64,000 nucleotides of DNA from Pseudomonas sp. NC02 (GTDB taxonomy: Bacteria > Pseudomonadota > Gammaproteobacteria > Pseudomonadales > Pseudomonadaceae): contig NZ_CP025624.1 in NCBI RefSeq assembly GCF_002874965.1, forward strand, positions 6,324,001 to 6,388,000, written 5' to 3'. Made by a program: the position numbers and the translations under genes. Below, in pieces: positions 52,571 to 62,256 of the stretch; positions within the stretch are counted from its first letter, which is position 1, and each line of letters starts with the position of its first letter. Under the pieces are notes generated by a model that was not told the DNA's origin, made no database searches, and saw only the letters and a list, made by a program, of their open reading frames with translations.

Positions 52571-54631
52571 TCAGAAATCCTTGCACAGGCGCAGGGCGTC
52601 ATAGATGGCAGCGTGGGTATTACGCTGGGCCACGCAGTCACCAATGCGGAACAGCAAGTACCCCTCGCCCGGCTCGCTCAGGCACGGCTGCGGCTTGATC
52701 GCGAACAGGGCCTCGATGTCCATCTGGCCCTTGTTGCGCGAGCCTGCCTTGAGCCCGTAGTAGAGCTCTTCGTCCGGACGCACGCCGTTCTCGACCACCA
52801 CCTGGTCCACCACCCGCTCTTCCCTGGCCCCGGTGTATTCGTTCTCCAGCACCGCCACCAGCTTGTCGCCTTCGCGGTAGACCTTTTCCAGCATCATGTC
52901 GCCGGTCATGATCACTTCCTTGGGGTACATGCTGCGGTAGTACGTCGGGAACGACGTACCGCCCACGGCCACGCCCGGCTTGATGTCGTCGGTGACGATC
53001 TCGACCTGGCTGCCCTTGTCCGCGAGGAAGTCGGCCACCGACATGCCGGTGAACTCGCAGATGGTGTCGTACACCAGCACGTTCTTGCCAGGTAGAACCT
53101 TGCCGTCGAGCACGTCCCAGCTGCTGACCACCAGGCCTTCAGCCGCGCCCCAGTGTTCGTTCTGCTCCAGGAACGGATGACCGCCCACCGCCAGCACCAC
53201 CACGTCCGGGCGCAGGTCGAGGATGGTTGCCGCGTCCGCCGCCACGCCCAGGCGCAGGTCGACGTTCAGGCGCGCCAGTTCCAGCTGGAACCAGCGGGTG
53301 ATCCCGGCAATCTGGTCACGCTGCGGGGCTTTCGATGCAGTGGTGATTTGCCCGCCGATAAATTCTTTCTTCTCGAACAGCGTCACGTCGTGGCCACGTT
53401 CGGCAGCCACCCGCGCCGCTTCCATCCCGGCCGGGCCAGCCCCCACCACCACGACTTTGCGTTTTGGCCCGGTGGATTTCTCGATGATGTGCGGCACGCC
53501 CATGTATTCACGGGAAGTGGCGGCGTTCTGGATGCACAGCACATCCAGGCCCTGGTACTGGCGGTCGATGCAGTAGTTGGCGCCGACGCACTGTTTGATC
53601 TGGTCGATCTGGCCCATCTTGATCTTGGCGATCAGGTGCGGGTCGGCGATGTGGGCGCGGGTCATGCCGACCATGTCCACGTAGCCGCCTTCCAGGATGC
53701 GCGTGGCCTGGTTCGGGTCCTTGATGTTCTGCGCGTGCAGCACCGGGGCCTTGACCACTTCCTTGATGCCGGCCGCCAGGTGCAGGAACGGCTCCGGTGG
53801 ATAACTCATGTTCGGGATAACGTTGGCCAGGGTGTTGTGGGTGTCGCACCCCGAGCCGACCACGCCGATGAAGTCGAGCATGCCGGTGTCGTCGTAGTAC
53901 TTGGCGATCTGTTTCATGTCCTCGTGGGACAGGCCGTCCGGATGGAATTCGTCGCCGCACAAACGGATGCCGACGCAGAAATCCGGGCCGACTTCCTTGC
54001 GCACCGCCTTCAACACCTCAAGGCCGAAACGCATGCGGTTTTCGAAGCTGCCGCCCCATTCGTCAGTACGTTTGTTGACCCGAGGGCTCCAGAACTGGTC
54101 GATCATGTGCTGGTGCACCGCCGACAGCTCCACACCGTCCAGGCCACCGGCCTTGGCCCGTGCCGCAGCGGTAGCGTAGTTGCCGATCACCCGCCAGATT
54201 TCTTCAGGCTCGATGGTCTTGCAGGTGGCGCGGTGCACCGGCTCGCGGATGCCCGAGGGCGACAGCAGCGTGGGCCAATGCTCGCCGTCCCAGCGCGAGC
54301 GACGGCCCATGTGGGTAATCTGGATCATGATCTTGGCGCCATGCTTGTGCATGGCGTCGGCCAGGTTCTGGAAGTGCGGGATGATCCGGTCATCCGCCAG
54401 GTTCACCGACTTCCACCAGCCTTGCGGGCTGTCGATGGCGACACTGGAAGAACCGCCGCAGATCGCCAGGCCGATCCCGCCCTTGGCTTTCTCTTCGTAG
54501 TACTTCACATAGCGGTCGGTGGTCATGCCGCCGTCGGTGGCATACACCTCAGCGTGGGCGGTACTGAGCACGCGGTTGCGGATGGTCAGTTTGCCGATCT
54601 GGATCGGCGCAAACATTGCTTCGAAAGCCAT
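52571..54631 (-). CDS. dgcA: Dimethylglycine demethylase DgcA (OYE-type flavoprotein)
   Basis: This 686-residue flavoprotein demethylates dimethylglycine. It has an Old Yellow Enzyme-type barrel (1 to about 345) with active-site QITHMGRRS and ELSAVHQHMIDQFWSPRVNKR, an iron-sulfur linker, and a dinucleotide-binding half (VVVVGAGPAGMEAARVAAERG, about 390-410). The linker reads CVGANYC...C: Cys348, Cys354 and Cys366 are present, but the second cluster cysteine of trimethylamine dehydrogenase (C-x2-C-x2-C) is Ala351. Confidence 0.92.
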   Translation of the reverse strand: MAFEAMFAPIQIGKLTIRNRVLSTAHAEVYATDGGMTTDRYVKYYEEKAKGGIGLAICGGSSSVAIDSPQGWWKSVNLADDRIIPHFQNLADAMHKHGAKIMIQITHMGRRSRWDGEHWPTLLSPSGIREPVHRATCKTIEPEEIWRVIGNYATAAARAKAGGLDGVELSAVHQHMIDQFWSPRVNKRTDEWGGSFENRMRFGLEVLKAVRKEVGPDFCVGIRLCGDEFHPDGLSHEDMKQIAKYYDDTGMLDFIGVVGSGCDTHNTLANVIPNMSYPPEPFLHLAAGIKEVVKAPVLHAQNIKDPNQATRILEGGYVDMVGMTRAHIADPHLIAKIKMGQIDQIKQCVGANYCIDRQYQGLDVLCIQNAATSREYMGVPHIIEKSTGPKRKVVVVGAGPAGMEAARVAAERGHDVTLFEKKEFIGGQITTASKAPQRDQIAGITRWFQLELARLNVDLRLGVAADAATILDLRPDVVVLAVGGHPFLEQNEHWGAAEGLVVSSWDVLDGKVLPGKNVLVYDTICEFTGMSVADFLADKGSQVEIVTDDIKPGVAVGGTSFPTYYRSMYPKEVIMTGDMMLEKVYREGDKLVAVLENEYTGAREERVVDQVVVENGVRPDEELYYGLKAGSRNKGQMDIEALFAIKPQPCLSEPGEGYLLFRIGDCVAQRNTHAAIYDALRLCKDF

Positions 54632-54646
54632 GGCAGGGTCCTCGAC

Positions 54647-55177
54647 TTACAACGGCTTGACGGTGAACAGGCCGTCGTCGTGGCCCTCTTCGGAGCCGCC
54701 GTATACCTGTTCCGCAACGGTGCGGATCTTGCTGCCGCGGGCTTCGAGAATCTGGTCCATCGCGCCGGCAAACCAGCCGGTGAACATGTAGTCGACCTTG
54801 CGCCCGACCTTGCCGTACACGTAGACGAATGCCGAGTGCTCGAGCTTGACGCTGGCCGTGCCTTTATCGAGGTCGATGTCCTGGATCTTGAACAGGCCCC
54901 AGCCGCGCTGCGACAGGCGCTTCATGTAGTGCTCGAACACTGCGACGCCTTCCAGGCCATGGCATTCAGCTTCTTTTTCACACCAGTGCCAGGCGGATTT
55001 GTAGCCGGCCTTGTAGAGGATTTCGGCGTAGGCCTCGCTGCCCAGGACTTCTTCGATCCCCATGTGATTATTGACGAAGAAATGGCGCGGCACGTACAGC
55101 ATCGGCAGGGCGTCGGAGGTCCAGACACCGGTTTCGCTGTCGACTTCGATAGGCAATTGAGGGGCGATCTTGGCCAT
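54647..55177 (-). CDS. DUF5943/V4R-like protein of the betaine cluster
   Basis: This 176-residue soluble protein resembles 4-vinyl-reductase (V4R)-type small-molecule-binding domains and the DUF5943 family seen next to dgcA in pseudomonads. Notable are HFFVNNHMGIEEVLGSEAYAEILYKAGY, HWCEKEAECHGLEG with two Cys and two His, and KVDYMFTGWFAGAMDQIL. It lies 15 bases upstream of dgcA on the same strand. V4R domains bind small molecules or metals, so a sensing or scaffold role in demethylation is possible, but none is established. Confidence 0.75.
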   Translation of the reverse strand: MAKIAPQLPIEVDSETGVWTSDALPMLYVPRHFFVNNHMGIEEVLGSEAYAEILYKAGYKSAWHWCEKEAECHGLEGVAVFEHYMKRLSQRGWGLFKIQDIDLDKGTASVKLEHSAFVYVYGKVGRKVDYMFTGWFAGAMDQILEARGSKIRTVAEQVYGGSEEGHDDGLFTVKPL

Positions 55178-55253
55178 GGAAACTTAACTCCGGAAAATGC
55201 TTTGGTAAGCCCCCGACGCATAAGGTTGGGGGAAAAGAGGCGTGAGTGGTGGC

Positions 55254-56231
<978 letters not shown>

Positions 56232-56450
56232 CAGGCGTCCCCTTATTGGCGATTCATGCGCCGAATCGTCTGCCGGCGCTTTGGGGCCAGCATATGCCCC
56301 GGGGCAGAAGGAGCCGGGTGCAAAAACGACAAGGGAATTGCCGAAAGCGTCAATCGGCGACAAAGGCCAACATGACATCTCTGACGGGTGTCTGTTCTTT
56401 GTCTTACGCTTGAGCCAGAATTTGCTCATCAACTGATATGAGACGGCGCA

Positions 56451-56852
56451 ATGAAATCGATTTTCCTGGCTTTGGCACTCATCGCAACCGGCGCACACGC
56501 CGCTGAAGACACCGATAACACGCCTTGCGATGGCATCGAGAACGACAAGCAAACCCTGGAATGCGCCACCTACAACAAAACCACCGCCGAACAACTGCTC
56601 AAGGATAACTACCAGGGGCTGCTGGAACGCATGGGTTCGACCTATGGCAGCAACAAGACGCAGCTGGCGGACATTACCGCTCGTCTGAAGGATGCCCAGC
56701 AGAAGTGGGAAAAGTTACGGGATGCGGATTGCGCTGTAGATACCTTCCCGGCAGTGGCGGGAAGCAAGGCATATGCGATCCAGCAGAATGATTGTCTGGC
56801 GCGGATGAGTGATGAACGGTCGGAGTTTTTGGAGTCGATTGGGCAGGAATAA
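56451..56852 (+). CDS. DUF1311/LprI-type lysozyme inhibitor-like protein
   Basis: This exported 133-residue protein has a signal peptide (MKSIFLALALIATGAHAAED) and a mature part with Cys pairs (DNTPCDGIENDKQTLECATYNK, DADCAVD, NDCLARMSDER) typical of the LprI/DUF1311 family, some of which inhibit lysozyme. It is divergent from the dipeptidase gene by 219 bp. Confidence 0.82.
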   Translation: MKSIFLALALIATGAHAAEDTDNTPCDGIENDKQTLECATYNKTTAEQLLKDNYQGLLERMGSTYGSNKTQLADITARLKDAQQKWEKLRDADCAVDTFPAVAGSKAYAIQQNDCLARMSDERSEFLESIGQE

Positions 56853-56894
56853 GCGACAACCCCCTCCACTCTCTACTCAGAACCAAGGCTATTC

Positions 56895-57311
56895 ATGACT
56901 ATCTGCGGCATCGAAATCAAAGGCAGCGAAGCCATTATTGCTGTCGCCTCGCTCGACGGTCAGGCATTGGGCCACGTCGCTCTGGCCACCAAGAAAATCG
57001 CCCTTGAAGACGATGATGAGGCGGCCAACGTCAAGGCCTTCGCCGCTCAGGTCAGCGCGTTTGTGCGGGAAAACGGCATCAGCCGCATCGCCATCAAGAA
57101 GCGCAGCAAGAAAGGCGAATTCGCCGGCGGCCCGACTACGTTCAAGATTGAAGGTGTGTTTCAGTTGCTGGACGGCGTTGAAGTGACGCTGCTGTCGCCG
57201 CAGACCATCAATGCGCAGAACAAGAAACATGACTTTGCCCTGCCGGCGACGCTGAACAAGTATCAGCATGAGGCTTACAAGGCCGCGTGTTCAGCCCTGC
57301 TGAAGAAATAA
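56895..57311 (+). CDS. DUF3010 family protein
   Basis: This 138-residue cytoplasmic protein starts with an RNase H-like strand (MTICGIEIKGSEAIIAVASL) and has KKRSKKGEFAGGPTTFKIEG, as in DUF3010. The function is unknown; the resemblance to RuvC/RNase H-type folds is an inference from the strand pattern and acidic residues. It follows the LprI-like gene by 42 bp. Confidence 0.82.
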   Translation: MTICGIEIKGSEAIIAVASLDGQALGHVALATKKIALEDDDEAANVKAFAAQVSAFVRENGISRIAIKKRSKKGEFAGGPTTFKIEGVFQLLDGVEVTLLSPQTINAQNKKHDFALPATLNKYQHEAYKAACSALLKK

Positions 57312-57329
57312 GCTACATCGCACATCCCC

Positions 57330-57419
57330 TGTGGGAGCGGGCTTGCTCGCGAATGCGGTGTGTCAGTCAATACATGTAACGACTGATCCACCGCATTCGC
57401 GAGCAAGCCCGCTCCCACA
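57330..57419. repeat. REP pair, family 1
   Basis: Inverted arms TGTGGGAGCGGGCTTGCTCG and CGAGCAAGCCCGCTCCCACA between the convergent DUF3010 and cdhR genes. Confidence 0.92.
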
Positions 57420-57449
57420 TTTGATCTGTGTTGTTTTCAATAGCGGTTT

Positions 57450-58394
57450 TCATACTGCTTCCCGGCGCCGATCTTCCCTTGGGCACTTGGCAAACCTTGC
57501 CCGGTAGCTGCGGGTGAAATACGACGGCGACTCAAACCCGCAGGCGATGCTCACCTCCAGCACGCTCAGGTCGCTCTGGCGCAACAACTGCCGAGCCTTT
57601 TCCAGGCGCAAACCCAGGTAGAAGTTGCTCGGTGTGTCGTTCAGGTGCAGCCGAAACAAGCGCTCCAACTGCCGCCGCGTGACCTTGATCGCCTCCGCCA
57701 GCGCCAGTGTGCTCAACGGCGGTTCCGTGTGCTGTTCCATCTCCCCAATCACCTGCACCAACTTCTTGTTGTTGATGCCGTAGCGCGTGGCGATCTGCAT
57801 GCGTTGGTGGTCTTTGCGCGGGCGGATGCGGCCGAGCACGAATTGCTCGGACACCTGGATCGCCAACTCTGGCCCGTGAGCCTGGCTGATCAGGTCGAGC
57901 ATCAGGTCGATGGACGCGGTGCCGCCCGCCGAGGTGATGCGCCGGCGGTCGATCTCGAACAGCTCCTGGGTTACCGTCAGCTGTGGATAAGATTCCTTGA
58001 AGGCGTCGATGGCTTCCCAGTGCAGGGTCAGGCGGTGGCCGTCGAGCAGGCCGGCTTCGGCGAGTACGCAGGCGCCAGTGTCGATGGCGCCGAGGGTCAC
58101 GCCGTCGTGATCAAGGCGACGCAGCCAGTGTTCCAGTGCGGGCGTGGCGAACTTCAGCGGTTCGAAGCCGGCCACCACCAATAAGGTCGAGCCTTTTTTC
58201 AGCGGCTCCAGCGCGGCGTCGGCGTTGACCGACATGCCATTGCTCGCCAGCACCGCGCCGCCGTCGGCGCTCAAGACGTGCCAGCGGTACAGCTCGCCGC
58301 GAAAACGATTGGCGACACGTAAAGGTTCGATCGCGGAGATAAAGCCGATGGCGGAGAAGCCCGGCATCAGCAGAAAGTAGAAATCCTGGGACAT
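57450..58394 (-). CDS. cdhR: AraC-type carnitine regulator CdhR (GlxA family)
   Basis: CdhR activates carnitine catabolism genes in P. aeruginosa. The 314-residue protein has an N-terminal DJ-1/PfpI-like domain (FLLMPGFSAIGFISAIEPLRVANR; nucleophile-region GAIDTGACVLAEAG) and two C-terminal helix-turn-helix motifs of AraC type (LSTLALAEAIKVTRRQLERL; SVLEVSIACGFESPSYFTRS). The ATG at 58394 is used. It is divergent from caiX, its expected target. Confidence 0.9.
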   Translation of the reverse strand: MSQDFYFLLMPGFSAIGFISAIEPLRVANRFRGELYRWHVLSADGGAVLASNGMSVNADAALEPLKKGSTLLVVAGFEPLKFATPALEHWLRRLDHDGVTLGAIDTGACVLAEAGLLDGHRLTLHWEAIDAFKESYPQLTVTQELFEIDRRRITSAGGTASIDLMLDLISQAHGPELAIQVSEQFVLGRIRPRKDHQRMQIATRYGINNKKLVQVIGEMEQHTEPPLSTLALAEAIKVTRRQLERLFRLHLNDTPSNFYLGLRLEKARQLLRQSDLSVLEVSIACGFESPSYFTRSYRARFAKCPREDRRREAV

Positions 58395-58512
58395 GGAGCG
58401 CTCTCGTAGGACGGACAGCGTGGTCACTGTGATACGCCAGTTCAATCGGTCATTCAAGGGGGCAGGTCGCTGCAGTGCAAGAGCTGGTCGCCGCCGTGCG
58501 TTTTGTCGGGGA

Positions 58513-58530
58513 CCAAGCTGCGTAACTTGG
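58513..58530. promoter_or_regulatory. Inverted repeat CCAAG-N8-CTTGG in cdhR-caiX region
   Basis: ACCAAGCTGCGTAACTTGG contains 5-bp arms separated by 8 bases, 58 bp upstream of caiX. It is a candidate CdhR operator; not verified. Confidence 0.35.
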
Positions 58531-58587
58531 CTGCACGGTGCACAAAGACGCCGGAACCCACAATAACAACCTGCCGAGGGAACCACC

Positions 58588-59532
58588 ATGAACCGACTGA
58601 TCAGCCGCTGTGTGCTCGCACTCAGCGCCAGCGCCATTTTGAGCACCAACGTCATGGCAGCCGATGCGGCTTCTTGCCAGAACGTGCGCATGGGCGTGGT
58701 GAACTGGACCGACGTAATCGCCACCAGTGCCATGACTCAAGTGTTGCTCGACGGCCTCGGCTACAAGACCAAACAGACCAGCGCGTCCCAGCAAATCATC
58801 TTTGCCGGTATTCGCGACCAGCGCCTGGACATGTTCCTGGGCTACTGGAACCCGCTGATGACCCAGACCATCACCCCGTTTGTCGACGCCAAGCAGGTCA
58901 AGGTGCTCGACAAGCCGTCCCTGGAAGACGCCCGCGCGACCCTGGCGGTGCCGACTTACCTGGCCGACAAGGGCCTGAAGACCTTCGCCGACATCGCCAG
59001 GTTTGAAAAAGAACTGGGCGGCAAGATCTACGGCATTGAACCGGGCTCGGGCGCCAACACCCAGATCAAGGCGATGATCGCCAAGAATCAGTTTGGCCTG
59101 GGCAAGTTCCAACTGGTGGAATCCAGCGAGGCCGGCATGCTCGCCGCCGTCGACCGCGCCGTGCGCCGCAAGGAGGCCGTGGTGTTCTTCGGCTGGGCGC
59201 CGCACCCGATGAACGTCAACGTGGCGATGACTTACCTCACCGGCAGTGATGACGCGCTGGGCCCGAACGAAGGCATGGCCACCGTGTGGTTCGTCACCTC
59301 GCCGACCTACGCCGAGCAATGCCCCAACGTGCACAAGTTGCTCAGCAACCTGACCTTCACCGCCGCCGACGAGAGCCGAATGATGCAGCCGCTGCTGGAT
59401 CACAAGGACGCTTTCGAGTCGGCCAGGCAATGGCTCAAGGATCACCCGCAAGACCAGCAGCGCTGGCTGGAAGGCGTGACCACCTTCGACGGCAAACCCG
59501 CCGCAGCCAACCTGCAATTGACCAGCAAATAA
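58588..59532 (+). CDS. caiX: Carnitine-binding periplasmic protein CaiX
   Basis: CaiX delivers carnitine to the Cbc quaternary-amine ABC transporter, whose membrane parts are not in this window. The 314-residue protein has a signal peptide (1 to about 25) and the OpuAC-type binding fold: VRMGVVNWTDVIATSAMTQVLL, FLGYWNPLM, and KEAVVFFGWAPHPMNV, with Trp residues that form the aromatic box. The ATG follows GAGG. First gene of the carnitine run. Confidence 0.9.
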   Translation: MNRLISRCVLALSASAILSTNVMAADAASCQNVRMGVVNWTDVIATSAMTQVLLDGLGYKTKQTSASQQIIFAGIRDQRLDMFLGYWNPLMTQTITPFVDAKQVKVLDKPSLEDARATLAVPTYLADKGLKTFADIARFEKELGGKIYGIEPGSGANTQIKAMIAKNQFGLGKFQLVESSEAGMLAAVDRAVRRKEAVVFFGWAPHPMNVNVAMTYLTGSDDALGPNEGMATVWFVTSPTYAEQCPNVHKLLSNLTFTAADESRMMQPLLDHKDAFESARQWLKDHPQDQQRWLEGVTTFDGKPAAANLQLTSK

Positions 59533-59619
59533 CCTGTCTTGAATCACCGTTTCGCAGCCGCTCCCGGCTGCGAACGGTATGACTACGCCTGAAAATCACG
59601 CCTGTAAGGAACCTGCCTC

Positions 59620-60507
59620 ATGAACCACGACGTCATCATCACCTGCGCACTCACCGGTGCTGGCGACACGACCGCCAGAAGCCCTCACGTGCCGGTCACT
59701 CCGAAACAAATCGCTGCCGCGGCGGTGGAAGCAGCCAAGGCCGGTGCCACCGTGGTGCATTGCCACGTACGTGACCCCGAGACCGGCAAGTTCAGCCGCG
59801 ACGTGGCGCTGTACCGCGAAGTGATGGAGCGCATCCGCGAGGCGGACGTCGACATCATCGTCAACCTCACCGCCGGCATGGGTGGCGACCTGGAAATCGG
59901 TGGCGGCGAGAACCCCATGGAATTCGGGCCCAACACCGACCTGGTGGGCCCGCTGACCCGCCTGGCCCACGTGGAAGAGCTGCTGCCGGAAATCTGCACC
60001 CTCGATTGCGGCACCCTGAACTTCGGCGATGGCGACACCATTTACGTCTCCACCCCGGCCCAGCTGCGGGCTGGCGCCAAACGTATTCAAGAGCTGGGCG
60101 TTAAAGCCGAGCTGGAGATTTTCGACACCGGTCACCTGTGGTTCGCCAAGCAGATGATCAAGGAAGGCTTGCTCGACAACCCGTTGTTCCAGCTGTGCCT
60201 GGGCATCCCGTGGGGCGCGCCGGCCGACACCACCACCATGAAAGCCATGGTCGACAACCTGCCGGCTGACGCGGTGTGGGCCGGCTTCGGCATTGGTCGC
60301 ATGCAGATGCCGATGGCGGCGCAAGCAGTGCTGCTGGGCGGCAACGTGCGGGTCGGCCTGGAAGACAACCTGTGGCTGGACAAGGGCGTGCTGGCGACCA
60401 ACGGCCAGTTGGTGGAACGCGCCAGCGAGATCCTCAGCCGCCTGGGTGCGCGGGTCATGACCCCGGCTGAAGGCCGCGTGAAGATGGGCCTGACCAAGCG
60501 CGGCTAA
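59620..60507 (+). CDS. cdhC: Dehydrocarnitine cleavage enzyme CdhC (BKACE family)
   Basis: CdhC takes 3-dehydrocarnitine plus acetyl-CoA to betainyl-CoA and acetoacetate. The 295-residue protein is of the beta-keto acid cleavage enzyme (BKACE) family: zinc ligands His47 and His49 in [19 protein letters not shown] at the N-terminus, and [17 protein letters not shown] near the C-terminus. It lies between caiX and cdhA, matching the carnitine operon. Confidence 0.92.
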   Translation: MNHDVIITCALTGAGDTTARSPHVPVTPKQIAAAAVEAAKAGATVVHCHVRDPETGKFSRDVALYREVMERIREADVDIIVNLTAGMGGDLEIGGGENPMEFGPNTDLVGPLTRLAHVEELLPEICTLDCGTLNFGDGDTIYVSTPAQLRAGAKRIQELGVKAELEIFDTGHLWFAKQMIKEGLLDNPLFQLCLGIPWGAPADTTTMKAMVDNLPADAVWAGFGIGRMQMPMAAQAVLLGGNVRVGLEDNLWLDKGVLATNGQLVERASEILSRLGARVMTPAEGRVKMGLTKRG

Positions 60508-60544
60508 GACACACCGCACGACGCCCTGCAGGAACCGAATCAAA

Positions 60545-60634
60545 TGTGGGAGCGGGCTTGCTCGCGAAAGCGGTGGATCAGCCACCGAATGCATCAACTG
60601 ACAGACCGCTTTCGCGAGCAAGCCCGCTCCCACA
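60545..60634. repeat. REP pair, family 1
   Basis: Inverted arms between cdhC and cdhA (TGTGGGAGCGGGCTTGCTCG and inverse), inside the carnitine gene run. Confidence 0.92.
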
Positions 60635-60664
60635 GGAGATCACCGAACTCTTTAGGAATTTGCC

Positions 60665-61630
60665 ATGAGCTTTATCACTGAAATCAAAACCTTCGCAGCG
60701 CTGGGCAGCGGCGTTATCGGCAGTGGCTGGGTATCCCGCGCACTGGCTCACGGCCTGGATGTGGTGGCCTGGGACCCGGCGCCTGGTGCCGAAGCGGCCC
60801 TGCGCAAACGTGTCGCGAATGCCTGGGGCGCACTCGAGAAACAAGGCCTTGCACCCGGCGCCTCGCAAGATCGCCTGCGCTTTGTGGCCACCATTGAAGA
60901 GTGCGTGAAAGACGCCGACTTCATCCAGGAAAGCGCCCCGGAACGCCTGGAGTTGAAGCTGGAGTTACACAGCAAAATCAGCGCGGCGGCCAAGCCGAAC
61001 GCGTTGATTGGTTCGAGTACTTCGGGGTTGTTGCCGAGCGAGTTTTATGAAGGCTCCACGCACCCGGAACGTTGCGTGGTGGGGCATCCGTTCAACCCGG
61101 TTTACCTGTTGCCGCTGGTGGAAGTGGTAGGCGGCAAAAACACTGCGCCGGAAGCGATTCAGGCAGCAATCAAAGTGTACGAATCCCTCGGCATGCGCCC
61201 TTTGCATGTGCGTAAGGAAGTGCCCGGTTTTATCGCTGACCGGCTGCTGGAAGCCCTGTGGCGTGAGGCGTTGCACCTGGTGAACGATGGTGTGGCAACC
61301 ACCGGCGAGATCGATGATGCGATTCGCTTTGGCGCCGGTTTGCGCTGGTCGTTCATGGGCACGTTCCTGACCTATACGCTGGCGGGCGGTGATGCCGGGA
61401 TGCGGCACTTCATGGCGCAGTTCGGCCCGGCCTTGCAGCTGCCGTGGACCTATCTGCCGGCGCCGGAATTGACCGACAAATTGATTGACGACGTGGTGGA
61501 CGGCACCAGCGATCAGTTGGGCAAGCACAGCATTTCGGCGCTGGAGCGCTATCGTGATGATTGCCTGCTGGCGGTGCTGGAGGCGGTGAAGACCACTAAG
61601 GAAAAACACGGTATGACCTTCGCCGAATAA
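60665..61630 (+). CDS. cdhA: L-carnitine dehydrogenase CdhA
   Basis: CdhA oxidises L-carnitine to 3-dehydrocarnitine with NAD. The 321-residue protein has an N-terminal NAD-binding motif ([12 protein letters not shown], about residues 11-22), the hydroxyacyl-CoA-dehydrogenase-like sequence [18 protein letters not shown] and a helical C-terminal domain. Length and motifs match carnitine dehydrogenases. Confidence 0.93.
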   Translation: MSFITEIKTFAALGSGVIGSGWVSRALAHGLDVVAWDPAPGAEAALRKRVANAWGALEKQGLAPGASQDRLRFVATIEECVKDADFIQESAPERLELKLELHSKISAAAKPNALIGSSTSGLLPSEFYEGSTHPERCVVGHPFNPVYLLPLVEVVGGKNTAPEAIQAAIKVYESLGMRPLHVRKEVPGFIADRLLEALWREALHLVNDGVATTGEIDDAIRFGAGLRWSFMGTFLTYTLAGGDAGMRHFMAQFGPALQLPWTYLPAPELTDKLIDDVVDGTSDQLGKHSISALERYRDDCLLAVLEAVKTTKEKHGMTFAE

Positions 61631-61640
61631 GCCCTGTAAA

Positions 61641-61747
61641 GATCGTTCCCACGCTCTGCGTGGGAATGCAGCCCAGGACGCTCTGCGTCCCAACGCGTGA
61701 CGCAGAGCGTCACAGGAGGCGTTCCCACGCAGAGCGTGGGAACGATC
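61641..61747. repeat. REPIN, family 4
   Basis: A 107-bp palindromic unit between cdhA and cdhB, 10 bp after the cdhA stop. It is the most distant REPIN of the RAYT family in the window. Confidence 0.93.
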
Positions 61748-61770
61748 ACGTACCTACCGGGAACCGAACC

Positions 61771-62247
61771 ATGCCCGCACTCACCACCTACACCACCAAA
61801 ATCCTCCCCGAGTGGGTCGACTACAACGGCCACCTGCGCGATGCGTTCTACCTGCTGATTTTCAGCTACGCCACCGATGCGCTGATGGACACCCTGGGCC
61901 TGGACAGCGAAAACCGCGAAGCCAGCGGCCACTCGCTGTTCACCCTGGAGTTGCACCTCAACTACCTGCACGAAGTGAAACTGGGCGCCGCCGTCGAGGT
62001 ACACACCCAACTCATCGCCCACGACCGCAAGCGCCTGCACCTCTATCACAGCCTGCACCTGGTGGGCGACGAAAAGGAGCTGGCGGGCAACGAACAGATG
62101 CTGCTCCACGTCGACCTCGCCGGGCCGCATTCCGCGCCGTTCAGCGAAGCGGTGCTGGGCAGGCTTGCCAGCATCAGCGCCGAACAAACCGACCTGCCGA
62201 AGCCCGCCCTGCTCGGCCGCGTGATTGGACTGCCCCCCCAAAAATAA
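61771..62247 (+). CDS. cdhB: Betainyl-CoA thioesterase CdhB
   Basis: CdhB hydrolyses betainyl-CoA to glycine betaine and CoA, closing the carnitine branch. The 158-residue hotdog-fold protein has the 4HBT-type motif WVDYNGHLRDAFYL (about residues 15-28), with the catalytic Asp. The ATG at 61771 is used because the longer frame is REPIN. It lies 10 bases before the BBOX gene. Confidence 0.9.
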   Translation: MPALTTYTTKILPEWVDYNGHLRDAFYLLIFSYATDALMDTLGLDSENREASGHSLFTLELHLNYLHEVKLGAAVEVHTQLIAHDRKRLHLYHSLHLVGDEKELAGNEQMLLHVDLAGPHSAPFSEAVLGRLASISAEQTDLPKPALLGRVIGLPPQK

Positions 62248-62256
62248 GGAATCGCC

